From the NCBI RefSeq assembly GCF_002368035.1, contig NZ_AP018222.1, positions 5,850,738 to 5,914,737 on the forward strand: a stretch of 64,000 bases of DNA, written 5' to 3'. Shown piece after piece: positions 27,836 through 37,054 of this stretch. The position numbers and the translations under genes were made by a program. Every line of letters starts with the position of its first letter. Position 1 is the stretch's first letter. Origin of the DNA: Nostoc linckia NIES-25. Lineage in GTDB: Bacteria > Cyanobacteriota > Cyanobacteriia > Cyanobacteriales > Nostocaceae. A model generated the notes under the pieces. It was given only the letters and a program-made list of their open reading frames with translations, searched no databases and had not been told where the DNA came from.

Positions 27836-28561
27836 TACTCACCTAACTTGAGTATTTTGTACAGTGTTAACTCCAAATTTGTGATGAATAATTCCGGAAA
27901 ATTTCTCAGAAAAATTTTGTAAAAGTTCTGTATTATTTGAAATAATTCTTTATATAAAAGTTGTAACTGTTTCGACAAAATTTGTATTGATAAAGCTTCT
28001 AAAATATGCTCTATCTTGTCAAATAATTAACTTATTGACAATGAATTAAGTATAAATTTGCGAACTATAATTTTTAGAGATATTAAACTCTCAAACTCTC
28101 GATTAGAAAGCGCTAAGTAGCTCAGGGCATGGGACATAGACACATCAAACTTACTGAAAACTAGTTTAATGCGGTCTACTTAAGCTACATTTATATACTT
28201 AGATAAAATATAGTTATCTCATAAAAATGTCTCAACAAAGTCCAGTGTCATCAGCCAGAATTAGCACGAAAATTATATAGGTTTTGTAGATAAGTACACA
28301 AAATTATTACTCGCTAAATAAAATATCTAACGACCTGCAATTAGCGATGCTTTTTCCACTAATCAATTATGATTTTTTTGACCTCTAAATTCTTAGTTAA
28401 GCCTTCAATATTTAATCTGTGCTTGCTTAACGACTAAAAAGTTTTATCTAGTGTTCCCGCAAAAGTGAAATAGACGATCGCTGTTGACTTAAGATTACAC
28501 ATTGATAGAAAATATGTTGTAAAAAGCACATATTTTATAAGTATTTAGCATTCATAAACCC
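27836..28561. other. AT-rich intergenic region without gene
   Basis: This is about 725 bp between two leftward genes. I see no open frame of note, no tRNA and no strong hairpin. It probably contains the promoter of the DUF4360-like gene at its left and the 3' untranslated part of the permease gene at its right. Confidence 0.5.
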
Positions 28562-29497
28562 CTACCGATCGCGGTTTTCAGGCAAATAGGGAAGACCTAA
28601 CGCTTTTGGGGTTACAGATTTACCAGTCTTACTTACCAATGCCAAAATTGCGATCGCATAAGGTAACATCACCAGAAATTGATAAGGTATATTTGCGCCC
28701 AACGCCTGAATTCGCAACTGCAAGGCTTCTGTAGCGCCAAATAACAAACAAGCCAAAGCAGTGCCTACAGGATGCCACCTACCAAAAATTAAAGCAGCGA
28801 TCGCAATAAATCCTTTGCCAGCACTCATGTTTTCTGTAAAAAATCTTACTTGCACTAAAACGAGATTCGCACCTCCCAAACTTGCAAGACAGCCGGCGAT
28901 CGCCACCGCCCAATACCTCACCGATTCTACGTTTATTCCAGCTGTTTTCGCTGCCTGAGGATGTTCTCCCACCGCTCGTAAGGTCAAACCAAAGCTTGTA
29001 CGAAATAAAATATATGTAGTTATAATTACTAAAAAAATAAGTAAATATACAAAAATATTTTGTTGAAATAGCAACGGCCCCAACAGCGGAATATTACCAA
29101 GACCAGGAATAACTATCGCTTCAATTCCCGGTAATCTTTGAGTACTACCAACGCTAAACACCAACCGCGCCAGAAACGATGTCATCCCAGATGCTACGAG
29201 ATTAATTGCTAAACCTGATACCAGCTGATCCACACGCAAAGTTACACACAAAAAAGCATGAAGTAGACCAACCAAACCCCCAGCAATCAAAGCTGCAAAG
29301 ACACCAACCCAAACATTATCTGTGTAAAAAGTAGCAACGGCACTACTAAAAGCTCCAGTCAGTAACATCCCTTCTAGGGCAATATTTAGCACTCCCGAAC
29401 GTTCCGAATACAGTCCGCCAAGTGCGGCAAATGCTAGGGGTACAGTTAAACGCAAACTCGCAACTAAGTAATCGGAAAAAAAAGTTAGGTTATCCAT
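28562..29497 (-). CDS. Nucleoside/simple-sugar-type ABC transporter permease
   Basis: This 311-residue inner-membrane protein has about eight to nine segments. ERSGVLNIALEGMLLTGAF near the N-terminus and GINVESVRYWAVAIAGCLASLGGA near the centre are signatures of the BPD_transp_2 permeases that serve BMP-type nucleoside importers. The ATG at 29497 is preferred to a TTG at 29581, because the segment between is not family-like. The ATPase, second permease and binding protein normally found with it are not in this window to the right, so they are elsewhere or to be found as distant genes. Confidence 0.85.
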   Translation of the reverse strand: MDNLTFFSDYLVASLRLTVPLAFAALGGLYSERSGVLNIALEGMLLTGAFSSAVATFYTDNVWVGVFAALIAGGLVGLLHAFLCVTLRVDQLVSGLAINLVASGMTSFLARLVFSVGSTQRLPGIEAIVIPGLGNIPLLGPLLFQQNIFVYLLIFLVIITTYILFRTSFGLTLRAVGEHPQAAKTAGINVESVRYWAVAIAGCLASLGGANLVLVQVRFFTENMSAGKGFIAIAALIFGRWHPVGTALACLLFGATEALQLRIQALGANIPYQFLVMLPYAIAILALVSKTGKSVTPKALGLPYLPENRDR

Positions 29498-29599
29498 AAA
29501 ACAGTGCCGAGTGTTAACTGATGACTGAGGAGTTACAGGAGATTGCGAGTTGGTGAGGTACAGATCGCGTAGTAGGGGCAAAACAGCTGTACATTGGTG

Positions 29600-29869
29600 T
29601 TAAATGGCTTAACTGTCGGCTTCCTCGCCCGCCTAGAACTAAAGTTCAAGGCTAATAGCTGAAGTCTACTTCAGTAGACTCAAAAATTTTGGGTATATTT
29701 AGTCATCTTTAGATGACTTTTGCTATTAGCAAGGAACTTCAGTTCCTTGCGGGACAGCAGTTTTACGTTAAGTTGACACGAATGCACAGCTGTTTTGCCC
29801 CTACGCGTGTATTTCATTTACCTGAAAAACGCTGTATTATTCTCCCCATTCCCCCATCCCCCCATCTCC
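29600..29869. repeat. Intergenic repeat block with nested hairpins
   Basis: GAAGTCTACTTCAGTAGACT, GTCATCTTTAGATGAC and GGAACTTCAGTTCC are three successive hairpins (about 29660-29754), inside a larger symmetry formed by CTAATAGC and GCTATTAG. To the right, CGTGTATTTCATTTACCTGAAAAACGCTGTA (about 29810-29840) recurs with few changes at about 33608-33645, showing a dispersed repeat. No gene is supported. Confidence 0.65.
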
Positions 29870-31198
29870 CTAGTCCATCATTCCTGCTTCAATTAACTGA
29901 CGTGCCAATGCGATCGCGTCTGTTGGTGTGGAGACTTTCCCCTCAGCTTGTGCGATCGCAATTTCTGTTAACAATTTGCCTACTATTGGTGAAGCTGGGA
30001 TATCTAGTGCTATAATCAACTCCTTCCCACTGACTAATGTAGTGGGATGAGCGACCAGATCGTCAGGGTTGAGGTAGCGGTTGATTAAAGGTGCAAAGAC
30101 AAGGCAACGCGTTGCATAGGCTTCCTCTGTTGTAGCGACTGCTGTGTTTAGCTGCTTGTTGCCAGACATCGCCCCTACCAAATTATCAAATGCTACGGCT
30201 AGTGCTACCGTGGCAGGAAACACAATATCTGCATCTTGGAACAAAAAGTATTGTTCTCGCAAAGACATATTTGCCACTTTTAGCTGGGGTAATAATTTTA
30301 AAGCAGTGGTTACACCGCGAATTTCAGCACGACTGTAGGTAAGTTCCTGTAATTCTATTTCTGCTAATTCTGGATTTGGGTTGACAAGACAAGCAAGTTT
30401 AGCAATGGCTAACCAAGTTGTTTTGATAGTATCCCGGACATATCCTTGTAGTTGTACTCCCAGTTGTTGCCAATTTTGAGCGAGTAAAACTGCTGCATCG
30501 TCAACAGCTGCTAGTTTATTTAAATTTTCACGGGTGGCGCTTTTGAAGAAAGGTTTAACTAAACCATCTTCCCAAGCACTTGTTATCCAGGGAGTACCCT
30601 GAGAATTTGCCAATAAATAACCGATTTCTACACGAAATCGTTCTGCTGCAACTTTGCTGATATGCGATGCTAAAGAACGAATTGTGGTTTGGGTAGCTGA
30701 CTCAATATTAAAATTCAGTTGGGCAGCTTGGCGATAAGCTCGCATTAACCGCAAAGGATCGTCTTCCAGGTTAGCGGGTGATACCATTCGCAAAATGCCT
30801 TGTTGTAAATCTGCATAGCCTTGTAGAGGATCGATGATTTCTTGGGTGTGGGGATTGTAGGCGATCGCATTTATTGTAAAGTCGCGTCTATGCAAGTCAA
30901 CCTCTAGACTATCTCCTTCTTGTTGGGCAAAGTCAGCCGTGGCGTGGGGAAAAACCACACGGGCGATTTGTCGTTGTGCATCGAGTAAGACAAACCCAGC
31001 ATTATAATGATGGGCGATCGCTTTTGCTACCTTTACGGCGTCAGACGGTATTACAAAATCTAGATCTAGATATTCGCGAGTTCTGCCAAGCATAGCATCG
31101 CGTACAGCACCACCCACCATATAAGCGGGTTGTGGCAATAACGCCAAGCTAAAAGGCCAATTTTCGGGAGCTAGGGTAGAAGCAACAGAAGAATGCAT
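29870..31198 (-). CDS. cca: CCA-adding enzyme / tRNA nucleotidyltransferase
   Basis: This 442-residue class II nucleotidyltransferase adds or repairs the 3'-CCA of tRNA (or part of it, since some cyanobacteria divide CC- and A-adding between two enzymes). Head-domain motifs are clear: YMVGGAVRDAMLGR, the catalytic DLD pair in YLDLDFV, and RRDFTINAIAYNP. The neck motif DPLRLMRAYRQAAQL follows. The ATG at 31198 is chosen over a TTG 15 bp earlier. The tail past residue 380 is family-variable. I cannot decide from motifs alone whether it is full CCA, A-adding, or poly(A) polymerase. Confidence 0.9.
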   Translation of the reverse strand: MHSSVASTLAPENWPFSLALLPQPAYMVGGAVRDAMLGRTREYLDLDFVIPSDAVKVAKAIAHHYNAGFVLLDAQRQIARVVFPHATADFAQQEGDSLEVDLHRRDFTINAIAYNPHTQEIIDPLQGYADLQQGILRMVSPANLEDDPLRLMRAYRQAAQLNFNIESATQTTIRSLASHISKVAAERFRVEIGYLLANSQGTPWITSAWEDGLVKPFFKSATRENLNKLAAVDDAAVLLAQNWQQLGVQLQGYVRDTIKTTWLAIAKLACLVNPNPELAEIELQELTYSRAEIRGVTTALKLLPQLKVANMSLREQYFLFQDADIVFPATVALAVAFDNLVGAMSGNKQLNTAVATTEEAYATRCLVFAPLINRYLNPDDLVAHPTTLVSGKELIIALDIPASPIVGKLLTEIAIAQAEGKVSTPTDAIALARQLIEAGMMD

Positions 31199-31284
31199 TG
31201 TAATAAAAATCAACCCAGCAACTAATGAATAATAGTCCTGCTTAAGCTAGATTAACAATAAAGGCCCCTGGAGTTGGTTCTATT

Positions 31285-31533
31285 ATGTGTATTTGCGTGA
31301 ACTGCCACTATGTAGACAGCTGTCTCACCTATCATGCCGTAGAAGGGCAGCACCAACAACCTCACTTGACCGAAACCCCAGATTTTGAACCGAATGAACC
31401 TTCTATCAACGTCAACATCCGAACTAAAGATGATGTGATTGAAATGGAATGGGACGTTGTTGGTTGTCTGAGCTTTAAGCGGGAAATGGGTAAATGGTCG
31501 AAGTTGCGTCCTGGAGAATTAGTACCCACTTAA
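31285..31533 (+). CDS. ycf34: Ycf34 family iron-sulphur protein
   Basis: This 82-residue protein begins MCICVNCHYVDSCLTYHAVE, which is the conserved Cys-rich start of Ycf34, a protein shared by cyanobacteria and algal plastids. The four Cys (positions 2, 4, 7, 13) are placed to bind an iron-sulphur cluster. In Synechocystis the family has been linked to photosynthetic electron transport, as I recall. The C-terminal part ends LSFKREMGKWSKLRPGELVPT, also typical. The gene diverges from cca across only about 85 bp. Confidence 0.92.
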   Translation: MCICVNCHYVDSCLTYHAVEGQHQQPHLTETPDFEPNEPSINVNIRTKDDVIEMEWDVVGCLSFKREMGKWSKLRPGELVPT

Positions 31534-31594
31534 ATTTTGGATTTTAGATTTTAGATTTGCAATTTTCAATTGACAATTCAATTCCAAATTTATC

Positions 31595-31686
31595 AAGACT
31601 TACGCAAAAGATAACGAAAGTAGCGGTAATTCATGAATTACCGCTACGCAAAAATAAGGTTTTCAATCACATATTGCGTAAGTCCT
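31595..31686. mobile_element. MITE-like element with ACTTACGCA ends
   Basis: ACTTACGCA (31598-31606) and its complement TGCGTAAGT (31675-31683) bound a 92-bp unit. The unit also contains a perfect 28-bp palindrome at 31620-31647. Ends reading AGGACTTACGCA are familiar from Nostocales insertion sequences and their non-autonomous derivatives. No transposase gene is present, so it is a passive element. Confidence 0.6.
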
Positions 31687-31725
31687 GTTTATTAACAAAA
31701 ATCTTGGCAAAATTATGAATTGTCT

Positions 31726-31753
31726 GTAGGGGCGTACAGCTGTACGCCCCTAC
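31726..31753. repeat. Perfect 28-bp palindrome
   Basis: GTAGGGGCGTACAG is followed directly by its exact reverse complement with no spacer. Related GTAGGGGCG/CGCCCCTAC pieces recur near 29568, 29797 and 33598, so it belongs to a dispersed palindromic family. It may serve as a terminator for ycf34 or be an inert repeat. Confidence 0.8.
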
Positions 31754-31939
31754 TTATTTCTATCCAGCATCACCCTTTCTGCTTCCTCTGACTTGTAAGT
31801 AGGGAACAGGGAACAAATAACAACTACTTACATGCATAGCGATGAAAAAATTTTTTCATCGGGATCGCCTTCTTCCTGCCTTCTACTCACAAAAAGCCGT
31901 TTTTAATCCAAAATCTAAAATCCAAAATCCAAAATTAAA

Positions 31940-33232
31940 TTAACGAATACCGTCATTATCAATTGCACTGTAACTATCGTTAGGGAAAAGCCCCAACCAA
32001 GGGTCAGAACTAGGGGTTAAAAATAGTTGGGCGTAGACTCGTTGATTGAGGGTTTCTACATTCTTTGTTTGGTTACCTTCTAGAAACCATTGATGAATTT
32101 GGCTGTGCAATATATATTCATTTCTGACTGTATCTAAAGCCATTGCTGCTTCAAAATTTTTCACTATTATCGGCAAATTATCTTTTGCAGCATTGGCAGG
32201 CTGAGACTTTTTAGCTTTAATTAAAGAAATGCTGTTTCGATCTAACTTGGCATCGCTGGCATAGAGTTGAGCAATTTTATTCCAGGCTTCTTGGTCAGTA
32301 ATTTCAGCTAAAGCCTTTTGATTTTGTTGGGCGTTAGATTCGAGCGCAGTGAGCATTGGTCTTTCAACTACCATTTTAGAAACTGCCAGAGAACCTGCGA
32401 TTTGGGCTGTTGGTGGTTGAGTGGAATTACTGGGAGATTCCACCAACTTTGGAGGAGACTGGATACCCAAGCGGGATAAATCAGCAAGCCATTGGGCTTG
32501 GATGGAATTGTAGCGATCGCTGTGGTATTTTCTTAAAAAAGCCTCGCGATCGCCTGGTGTAAGTTTGCTATAGTTTTTTGCTACTACTTCAGCCTGTTGT
32601 AACTGCCGTATAAACGCCTTAGGGCCGTATAACCCCGGAATTGCATCGATTGGGCGACCCGACGCATCTAATATATAGTGAATGCTATTGCCTGTAATTG
32701 TCCGTTCCAACTTGCGACCATCACCGAAATCAATTGTAACTTGTGGTACAGGGCGCACTGATTCCCAGTGCAAAATAAAGCGGTCTTGAAGCAGCCGAGA
32801 AATTTCACTATTGGGATACAGCGCTACCCTGAAGAACCTACTATTAGCACAACTCAAATCGCGATCGAGTCTACCCAGCAAGCGCAAAGACAAAATGGGT
32901 TTACCGCTGATTTTGGCAGCAGCTTTAGCTTGTTCGATGTCTGTATACCAATACAGACGAGAGGCGTAACAGTCCCGTTGTTGGCACAGTTCATCTAAAG
33001 CCGCCCGCAGTGCAGCAGAAGGTAAAACATTACCTGAAGAATAGTTGTTTAACTCATTGGCATGAGATTTGAGGAATATCTGCAAGCCATTTGCACCCTG
33101 TTTGCGAAGCACAGAAGCTTCTTGAGATAACTTGGAGGTTTCAGTTACAGGAGTTTGAGCATGAGCTGTCTGCAAAAGAGAGAGGCTAACTAGTATGAGT
33201 ACGAAGGGATTTTTGAGAGTTCTAAATTTCAT
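31940..33232 (-). CDS. Exported thioredoxin-fold-like protein of unknown function
   Basis: This is a 430-residue protein with a signal peptide (about 1-25, ending AHAQ). Residues 95-215 (YWYTDIEQAKAAAKISGKPILSL, then NSRFFRVALYPNSEISRLL, VPQVTIDFGDGRK, HYILDASGRPIDAIPG) follow the order of thioredoxin-like domains, but no CxxC motif is visible, so redox activity is unlikely. The second half is helical and Gln/Ala-rich. I do not recognise a named family. Upstream lies over 1 kb of repeat-rich non-coding DNA, and downstream a MITE-like element and a palindrome. Confidence 0.65.
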   Translation of the reverse strand: MKFRTLKNPFVLILVSLSLLQTAHAQTPVTETSKLSQEASVLRKQGANGLQIFLKSHANELNNYSSGNVLPSAALRAALDELCQQRDCYASRLYWYTDIEQAKAAAKISGKPILSLRLLGRLDRDLSCANSRFFRVALYPNSEISRLLQDRFILHWESVRPVPQVTIDFGDGRKLERTITGNSIHYILDASGRPIDAIPGLYGPKAFIRQLQQAEVVAKNYSKLTPGDREAFLRKYHSDRYNSIQAQWLADLSRLGIQSPPKLVESPSNSTQPPTAQIAGSLAVSKMVVERPMLTALESNAQQNQKALAEITDQEAWNKIAQLYASDAKLDRNSISLIKAKKSQPANAAKDNLPIIVKNFEAAMALDTVRNEYILHSQIHQWFLEGNQTKNVETLNQRVYAQLFLTPSSDPWLGLFPNDSYSAIDNDGIR

Positions 33233-34306
33233 AAATCTTAAAAGAATAGAAGTGTGGATGTTAAGCTATTACGCTTTTAAATTGCACAGTCACTCATCCT
33301 GTTGACTAGTTAACTGCCAACAAACCAGAGAAATCTAGTTTAATTTCTAAGATTGAACGGATGCTACTAAAGTTTCTCAAAAGGATAAGTAGGTATACAT
33401 AATTAATGTAAACTACAAAAGTTTAAAACCCCAATAATAACTGGCTTTTCCCTTTTACCTGCTACTTAGTAAATCTTCAAAAATCCACATATACTAGATT
33501 GCAACTTTGTGAAGTACAGATAATTGCGGAACCCGGAGGGTACGGTCGTACCCTTATCTAAGAGACGCTTTCAGCGAAGGGATTCCGCTTTAGCGGTACG
33601 CCCCTACCCGTGTAGTTTCATTTACCTGAAAAACCCTGTAAATCACAAAAGTTATCCCTTAATTTTTGGTTCTCTGTATGGAGGCAATTTTAGGATATTG
33701 ACTCTTAAGCTTATAGGCAAATCATTTTTTCGGTATTTACCTAACAAACTCAGGTTTATATCCGTCCCCAAACATATAGGAATAATATTTGATTTGGAGA
33801 AATACGCGTAGGGGAGCCAGCCGCATGGGCGGGTTTCCCGACTTGAGCGGACTGGCGTTGCGTTAGCCTGAGAGTACGGCACCAGTTAACGATTTAGGTG
33901 CGTTAGGCTACGCCATAACACACCCTACAGATACTCAGGTTTATATCGGTTCCCAAACATATACAGGTATTTATTTACGGAAGCAACTTCATCAAAAGTA
34001 CAAATTATTAAAATTCAGATGTATTAATTTTGTATTTAAATTTATTTAAGCTAGAAAATGATAGCGATGTTATGAAGATTGTTTTTTTTTAAATCAGTAA
34101 TATTTCTGTTTAAAATCAAAGCAAATATAACTAAATTATTGATATTGTAAGTTGCACTAATTTCTAGTCACAGCTAGGAATGGCTAACACGCTTTATTTG
34201 AGAGCGCAATAAGTTATCTGGGTAAAATCGCGATTTTCTTTGAGACAGAAAACAAATACAAGCTCTGAAAACTTGGAATATTTATTAACCAATTTGACAA
34301 ATCACC
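33233..34306. other. Repeat-rich intergenic region
   Basis: This stretch of about 1.07 kb has no supported gene. It holds several dispersed repeats. GCGGTACGCCCCTACCCGTG (about 33590-33609) runs into the CATTTACCTGAAAAACCCTGTA unit also found near 29.8 kb. ACTCAGGTTTATATC plus CCCAAACATATA occurs twice (about 33747 and 33935). GGTGCGTTAGGCTACGCC (33897-33914) is a common cyanobacterial unit. Open frames crossing it are mosaics of these repeats. The right half is AT-rich and probably carries the promoter of the small secreted protein. Confidence 0.6.
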
Positions 34307-34621
34307 ATGCACAAATATATTTGGAATCTGCTAATGCTGGTATTAGCAACAATTTCGACTTGCACTATTGCTCCATGTCATGCTCAAACGGCTGCAAAAT
34401 CTGATAGCCAAAATACTGACAACATTAGTTCTGTATCTTCAAATTCACCTTCTGCTATCCAATTGCGTGATTTAGTCAATTCTACTGATAACAAATCGAC
34501 TGTCTTATCTGAGACAGTTAGTAACACTTCTGTTTCTCAAGCTAATATAACTGCACCTCAACCCAAGGTCAGAATTCCTATATTCAGCAGAATTTTTCGC
34601 ACACCTTCGATGGGGCAGTAA
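34307..34621 (+). CDS. Small exported protein, unknown function
   Basis: This 104-residue protein starts with a signal peptide (MHKYIWNLLMLVLATISTC, cleavage near CHA-QT at about residue 27). The mature part of about 77 residues is rich in Ser, Thr, Asn and Gln and has no hydrophobic core, so it is probably disordered. It ends in a basic stretch (IPIFSRIFRTP). No family is recognised. It stands alone between two repeat-bearing gaps. Codon use and a clear signal peptide make it a credible gene in spite of its size. Confidence 0.6.
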   Translation: MHKYIWNLLMLVLATISTCTIAPCHAQTAAKSDSQNTDNISSVSSNSPSAIQLRDLVNSTDNKSTVLSETVSNTSVSQANITAPQPKVRIPIFSRIFRTPSMGQ

Positions 34622-35183
34622 TCAAGTACTCAGACAAACCAATTTATAATATTGCGTCTATAACAGAGAATAGGGAATAGGCTTAAAAGTTTCTTGATGT
34701 TGAGCTTTTTCGATGGTATTTTCAGGTGAATAGACTACGCGTTAGGGACACAGCAATCCTGTGTCCCTACGTCTATGTGTAGATGTGGTTCAGATACATG
34801 AAAACTATTGCAAATCCATCGGTTGTACCACAGCTTGCCTGTATATCTAAATTTGATTAAAGTCTTGGGGTTGGAACATCTTGTCTGTCTTAATTATGCA
34901 ATTGAAATGTGGAGCAGTTTAATCATCCTAGAGACATAGTTTTTTTTGCTCCAGAATGGGTAATATCTCGAACTTGAATGAATAGTGAATAGGTTACCCT
35001 GATTGGAATTACAAATCAAAGCGATCGCCCTGATTCATATTTTTATTTTGCAGCAAAAACTTGATATTTTTCTACCCACAGTTGTGAAGGCAATCGCTCA
35101 AAAGAAAGATGGAATCCCCCTAACCTCTATGTAAACCTAAGATTAGGAATAATTCCAAACACTTTGTTAGAGGAGAACTCAGG
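34622..35183. other. Intergenic region with a GGGACACAG hairpin
   Basis: This gap of 562 bp contains TAGGGACACAG-CAATC-CTGTGTCCCTA (about 34743-34769), a dispersed cyanobacterial hairpin, and a HIP1 site near 35022. An AGAGGAGA ribosome binding site (about 35169-35176) ends the gap and fixes the start of the hemerythrin gene. There is no further gene that I can support. Confidence 0.6.
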
Positions 35184-36236
35184 ATGGTAGCTACTTTAGA
35201 TGATACGAAACGCAATGCTATTGCTGTGAAATTAGCAAGTATCAAAGCGCTGCAACAATTGGTCATCGAAAATGAACAACTCCTTTTGAAAGAAGGACTT
35301 GATTCCGAAATTGCCGATCGCATCCGCAATTTCATCAAAGATGATGAAAAAAATCTTGGTGTTTTGGAAACTGTAATTACTCAGTATGGCATTCAGGCTG
35401 AACCCAAAAAAAACGTGACAGAATTTATTCAAAAAGCTCGCGAATTGTTTAAGGGTTCTGAGCTAAGCCTATATGAAAAAGTCTCTCAACATGAATTGCT
35501 GAAACATCAACTAGTAACTAGTGGTTTGATAGTCCACAAAGCTGCTCAAAAAGTTGGTGCTGATGTAATGGTGGCGATCGGGCCTTTGAATACCGTTAAC
35601 TTTGAAAACCGCGCTCACCAAGAGCAACTCAAAGGTATTCTAGAAATTCTCGGCGTCCGCGAACTAACTGGACAAGATGCAGATCAAGGAATTTGGGCAC
35701 GCGTTCAAGATGCTTTGGCTGCGGTAAGTGGCGTAGTAGGTAGTGCTGTCACTCAAAATAGTGACAAAAAGGATTTGAATATCCAAGATGTCATTCGCCT
35801 CGATCACAACAAGGTAAATACTCTGTTTACCGAACTTTTACAAAGCAACGATCCACAAAAGATCCAAGAATACTTCGGTCAAATTTACAAGGATCTCACA
35901 GCTCACGCTGAAGCTGAAGAAGAAGTTGTCTACCCAAGAGTACGTTCTTTCTACGGTCAAGACAACACCCAAGAACTGTATGACGAACAAGCCGACATGA
36001 AGCGTCGGTTAGACCAAATTAAATCTATCAGCCCCTCTGCACCTCAATTCAAAGATCGAGTCAAAGAACTGATGGAAATTGTTGGCGACCACGTTCGTCA
36101 AGAAGAAAGCACACTGTTTGCTGGAATTCGCAACAACTTGAGTACCGAGCAAAGCGAGCAACTCGCTACTGAATTCAAAGCTGCTAAAGCCCGGATTCAA
36201 GAAAGATTAGGCGTTGTTAGTGAATCTAAGAGCTAA
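35184..36236 (+). CDS. Hemerythrin HHE-domain protein
   Basis: This is a 350-residue soluble protein. The N-terminal half (about 1-165) is an all-helical, ferritin-like bundle without an obvious full metal set. The C-terminal half (about 205-335) is a hemerythrin HHE domain, with IRLDHNKVNTLFTELL, YKDLTAHAEAEEEVVYP and MEIVGDHVRQEESTLF supplying the His and Glu ligands for a di-iron centre. Such proteins may sense or store O2, NO or iron. A strong AGGAGA site precedes the ATG, so it is probably well expressed. A textbook terminator follows 40 bp downstream, and the mobile element starts only 127 bp after the stop. Confidence 0.88.
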   Translation: MVATLDDTKRNAIAVKLASIKALQQLVIENEQLLLKEGLDSEIADRIRNFIKDDEKNLGVLETVITQYGIQAEPKKNVTEFIQKARELFKGSELSLYEKVSQHELLKHQLVTSGLIVHKAAQKVGADVMVAIGPLNTVNFENRAHQEQLKGILEILGVRELTGQDADQGIWARVQDALAAVSGVVGSAVTQNSDKKDLNIQDVIRLDHNKVNTLFTELLQSNDPQKIQEYFGQIYKDLTAHAEAEEEVVYPRVRSFYGQDNTQELYDEQADMKRRLDQIKSISPSAPQFKDRVKELMEIVGDHVRQEESTLFAGIRNNLSTEQSEQLATEFKAAKARIQERLGVVSESKS

Positions 36237-36277
36237 TCTTACTTAGTTGCGATCTGAAATTGCTAGGTAAATAGAGC

Positions 36278-36309
36278 AACTCCTAACACTGTGTGTTAGG
36301 AGTTTTTAT
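36278..36309 (+). terminator. Rho-independent terminator of the hemerythrin gene
   Basis: AACTCCTAACAC (36278-36289) pairs perfectly with GTGTTAGGAGTT (36293-36304) around a 3-nt loop, followed by a T-run. It is the last chromosomal feature before the left end of the mobile element. Confidence 0.92.
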
Positions 36310-36362
36310 TTATCTTTAACAGGGAATTAATCTTTGCCTACTGCTTACAATCCAAATTCTGC

Positions 36363-36381
36363 TGCCAATATTTATAAGCTG
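36363..36381. repeat. attL core of the integrated element
   Basis: The 19-bp repeat TGCCAATATTTATAAGCTG is identical to that at 58723-58741. With one mismatch (C36362 against T58722) the match extends to 21 bp. Read leftward in the amidohydrolase frame, this copy gives AYKYWQQ followed by NLDCKQ and a TAG stop (36338-36340), i.e. the presumed original gene end now detached from its gene. Confidence 0.85.
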
Positions 36382-36429
36382 TTGCAAGTAACTGCGGCTA
36401 TAACCAGCACTACACAACAATTTCACCCC

Positions 36430-36461
36430 ATCAAGTAGCAAAACTTCAAAATGGCTACTTG
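36430..36461. promoter_or_regulatory. Candidate recombinase arm sites at left end
   Basis: ATCAAGTAGCA (36430-36440) recurs in inverted orientation at the other end of the element (58658-58668). Each copy is about 50 bp inside its core repeat. Here the 8-mer CAAGTAGC is also mirrored by GCTACTTG (36454-36461), giving a local dyad. The placement suits arm-type sites for the recombinase or an excision factor. Untested. Confidence 0.4.
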
Positions 36462-36534
36462 TAGGCTACCTAAAAATAGCCAAAAGCCTTATAAATCAAG
36501 CTTTTATTAATTAAGACTAGTTCTCATTAAGGTT

Positions 36535-36717
36535 ATGGCAGAGAAAGTCATTCACTACGTTCCCGGTAACTGGCGAAGCAAAGCAATTCTAGTAGCTGTG
36601 TGCGGACAAAAAGTACTTTACACTTATGCATCAACTCGACATACAAACTGCCCTGAGTGCAAAGCTGTGTGGAAGCAAAGTTTGAAGCCCGTAAGCTCAC
36701 GGGTGGAATATGAGTGA
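36535..36717 (+). CDS. Small protein of unknown function in the element
   Basis: This 60-residue basic protein begins right after a purine-rich AAGGTT. It has one CPEC motif and a further Cys (VCGQK), too few to be sure of a zinc site. It overlaps the next gene by eight bases in another frame, which supports both as a translated pair. It is the first gene inside the left end and lies on the plus strand, opposite the long leftward operon. A small DNA-binding excision factor would be expected at such a place, but no helix-turn-helix is visible. Confidence 0.5.
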   Translation: MAEKVIHYVPGNWRSKAILVAVCGQKVLYTYASTRHTNCPECKAVWKQSLKPVSSRVEYE

Positions 36718-37042
36718 AATTTTGACTCACTACTACAAACTTGAAAAACAGACACCCGTCGCTGTTGAGTCGTTTATGGAGCGGTCTTTCTGGATGGCGA
36801 CGGCTGCCATTGCCGACATCATAGTTATGGTCAACGACTTCAACGGCTGCATAATTTCAACTAAATTTGTCGGCATAGACTTAAACCCTGGCAAATGCAA
36901 CTCTGAGTCTCAGCCGATGGTGTTTGAAACCTTAGTCATAGGTGGGGCGATGGATGGAAAGAGAAACTTCTACCCCACGTGGGATGAAGCAATACAGGGG
37001 CATCTCAAAATATGTACTCAAGTTTTTAAATTGCTAGAGTGA
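36710..37042 (+). CDS. Unknown protein, second left-end gene
   Basis: This 110-residue protein has no signal peptide and one mildly hydrophobic stretch (FWMATAAIADIIVMV, about residues 27-41). The remainder is mixed alpha/beta in appearance, with a Trp-x-x-Ala near the C-terminus (YPTWDEAIQGHLKIC). I recognise no family. The start overlaps the preceding gene, so the pair is probably co-transcribed. It converges on the last gene of the leftward operon with only about 12 bp between the stops, so the two transcription units must terminate within each other's ends. Confidence 0.55.
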   Translation: MSEILTHYYKLEKQTPVAVESFMERSFWMATAAIADIIVMVNDFNGCIISTKFVGIDLNPGKCNSESQPMVFETLVIGGAMDGKRNFYPTWDEAIQGHLKICTQVFKLLE

Positions 37043-37054
37043 ATCCCCAGAGGG

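Noticed and set aside
33524..33882. Two overlapping frames of 95 and 76 residues
   Set aside because: They consist of dispersed repeats also found elsewhere in the window and have no coding character.
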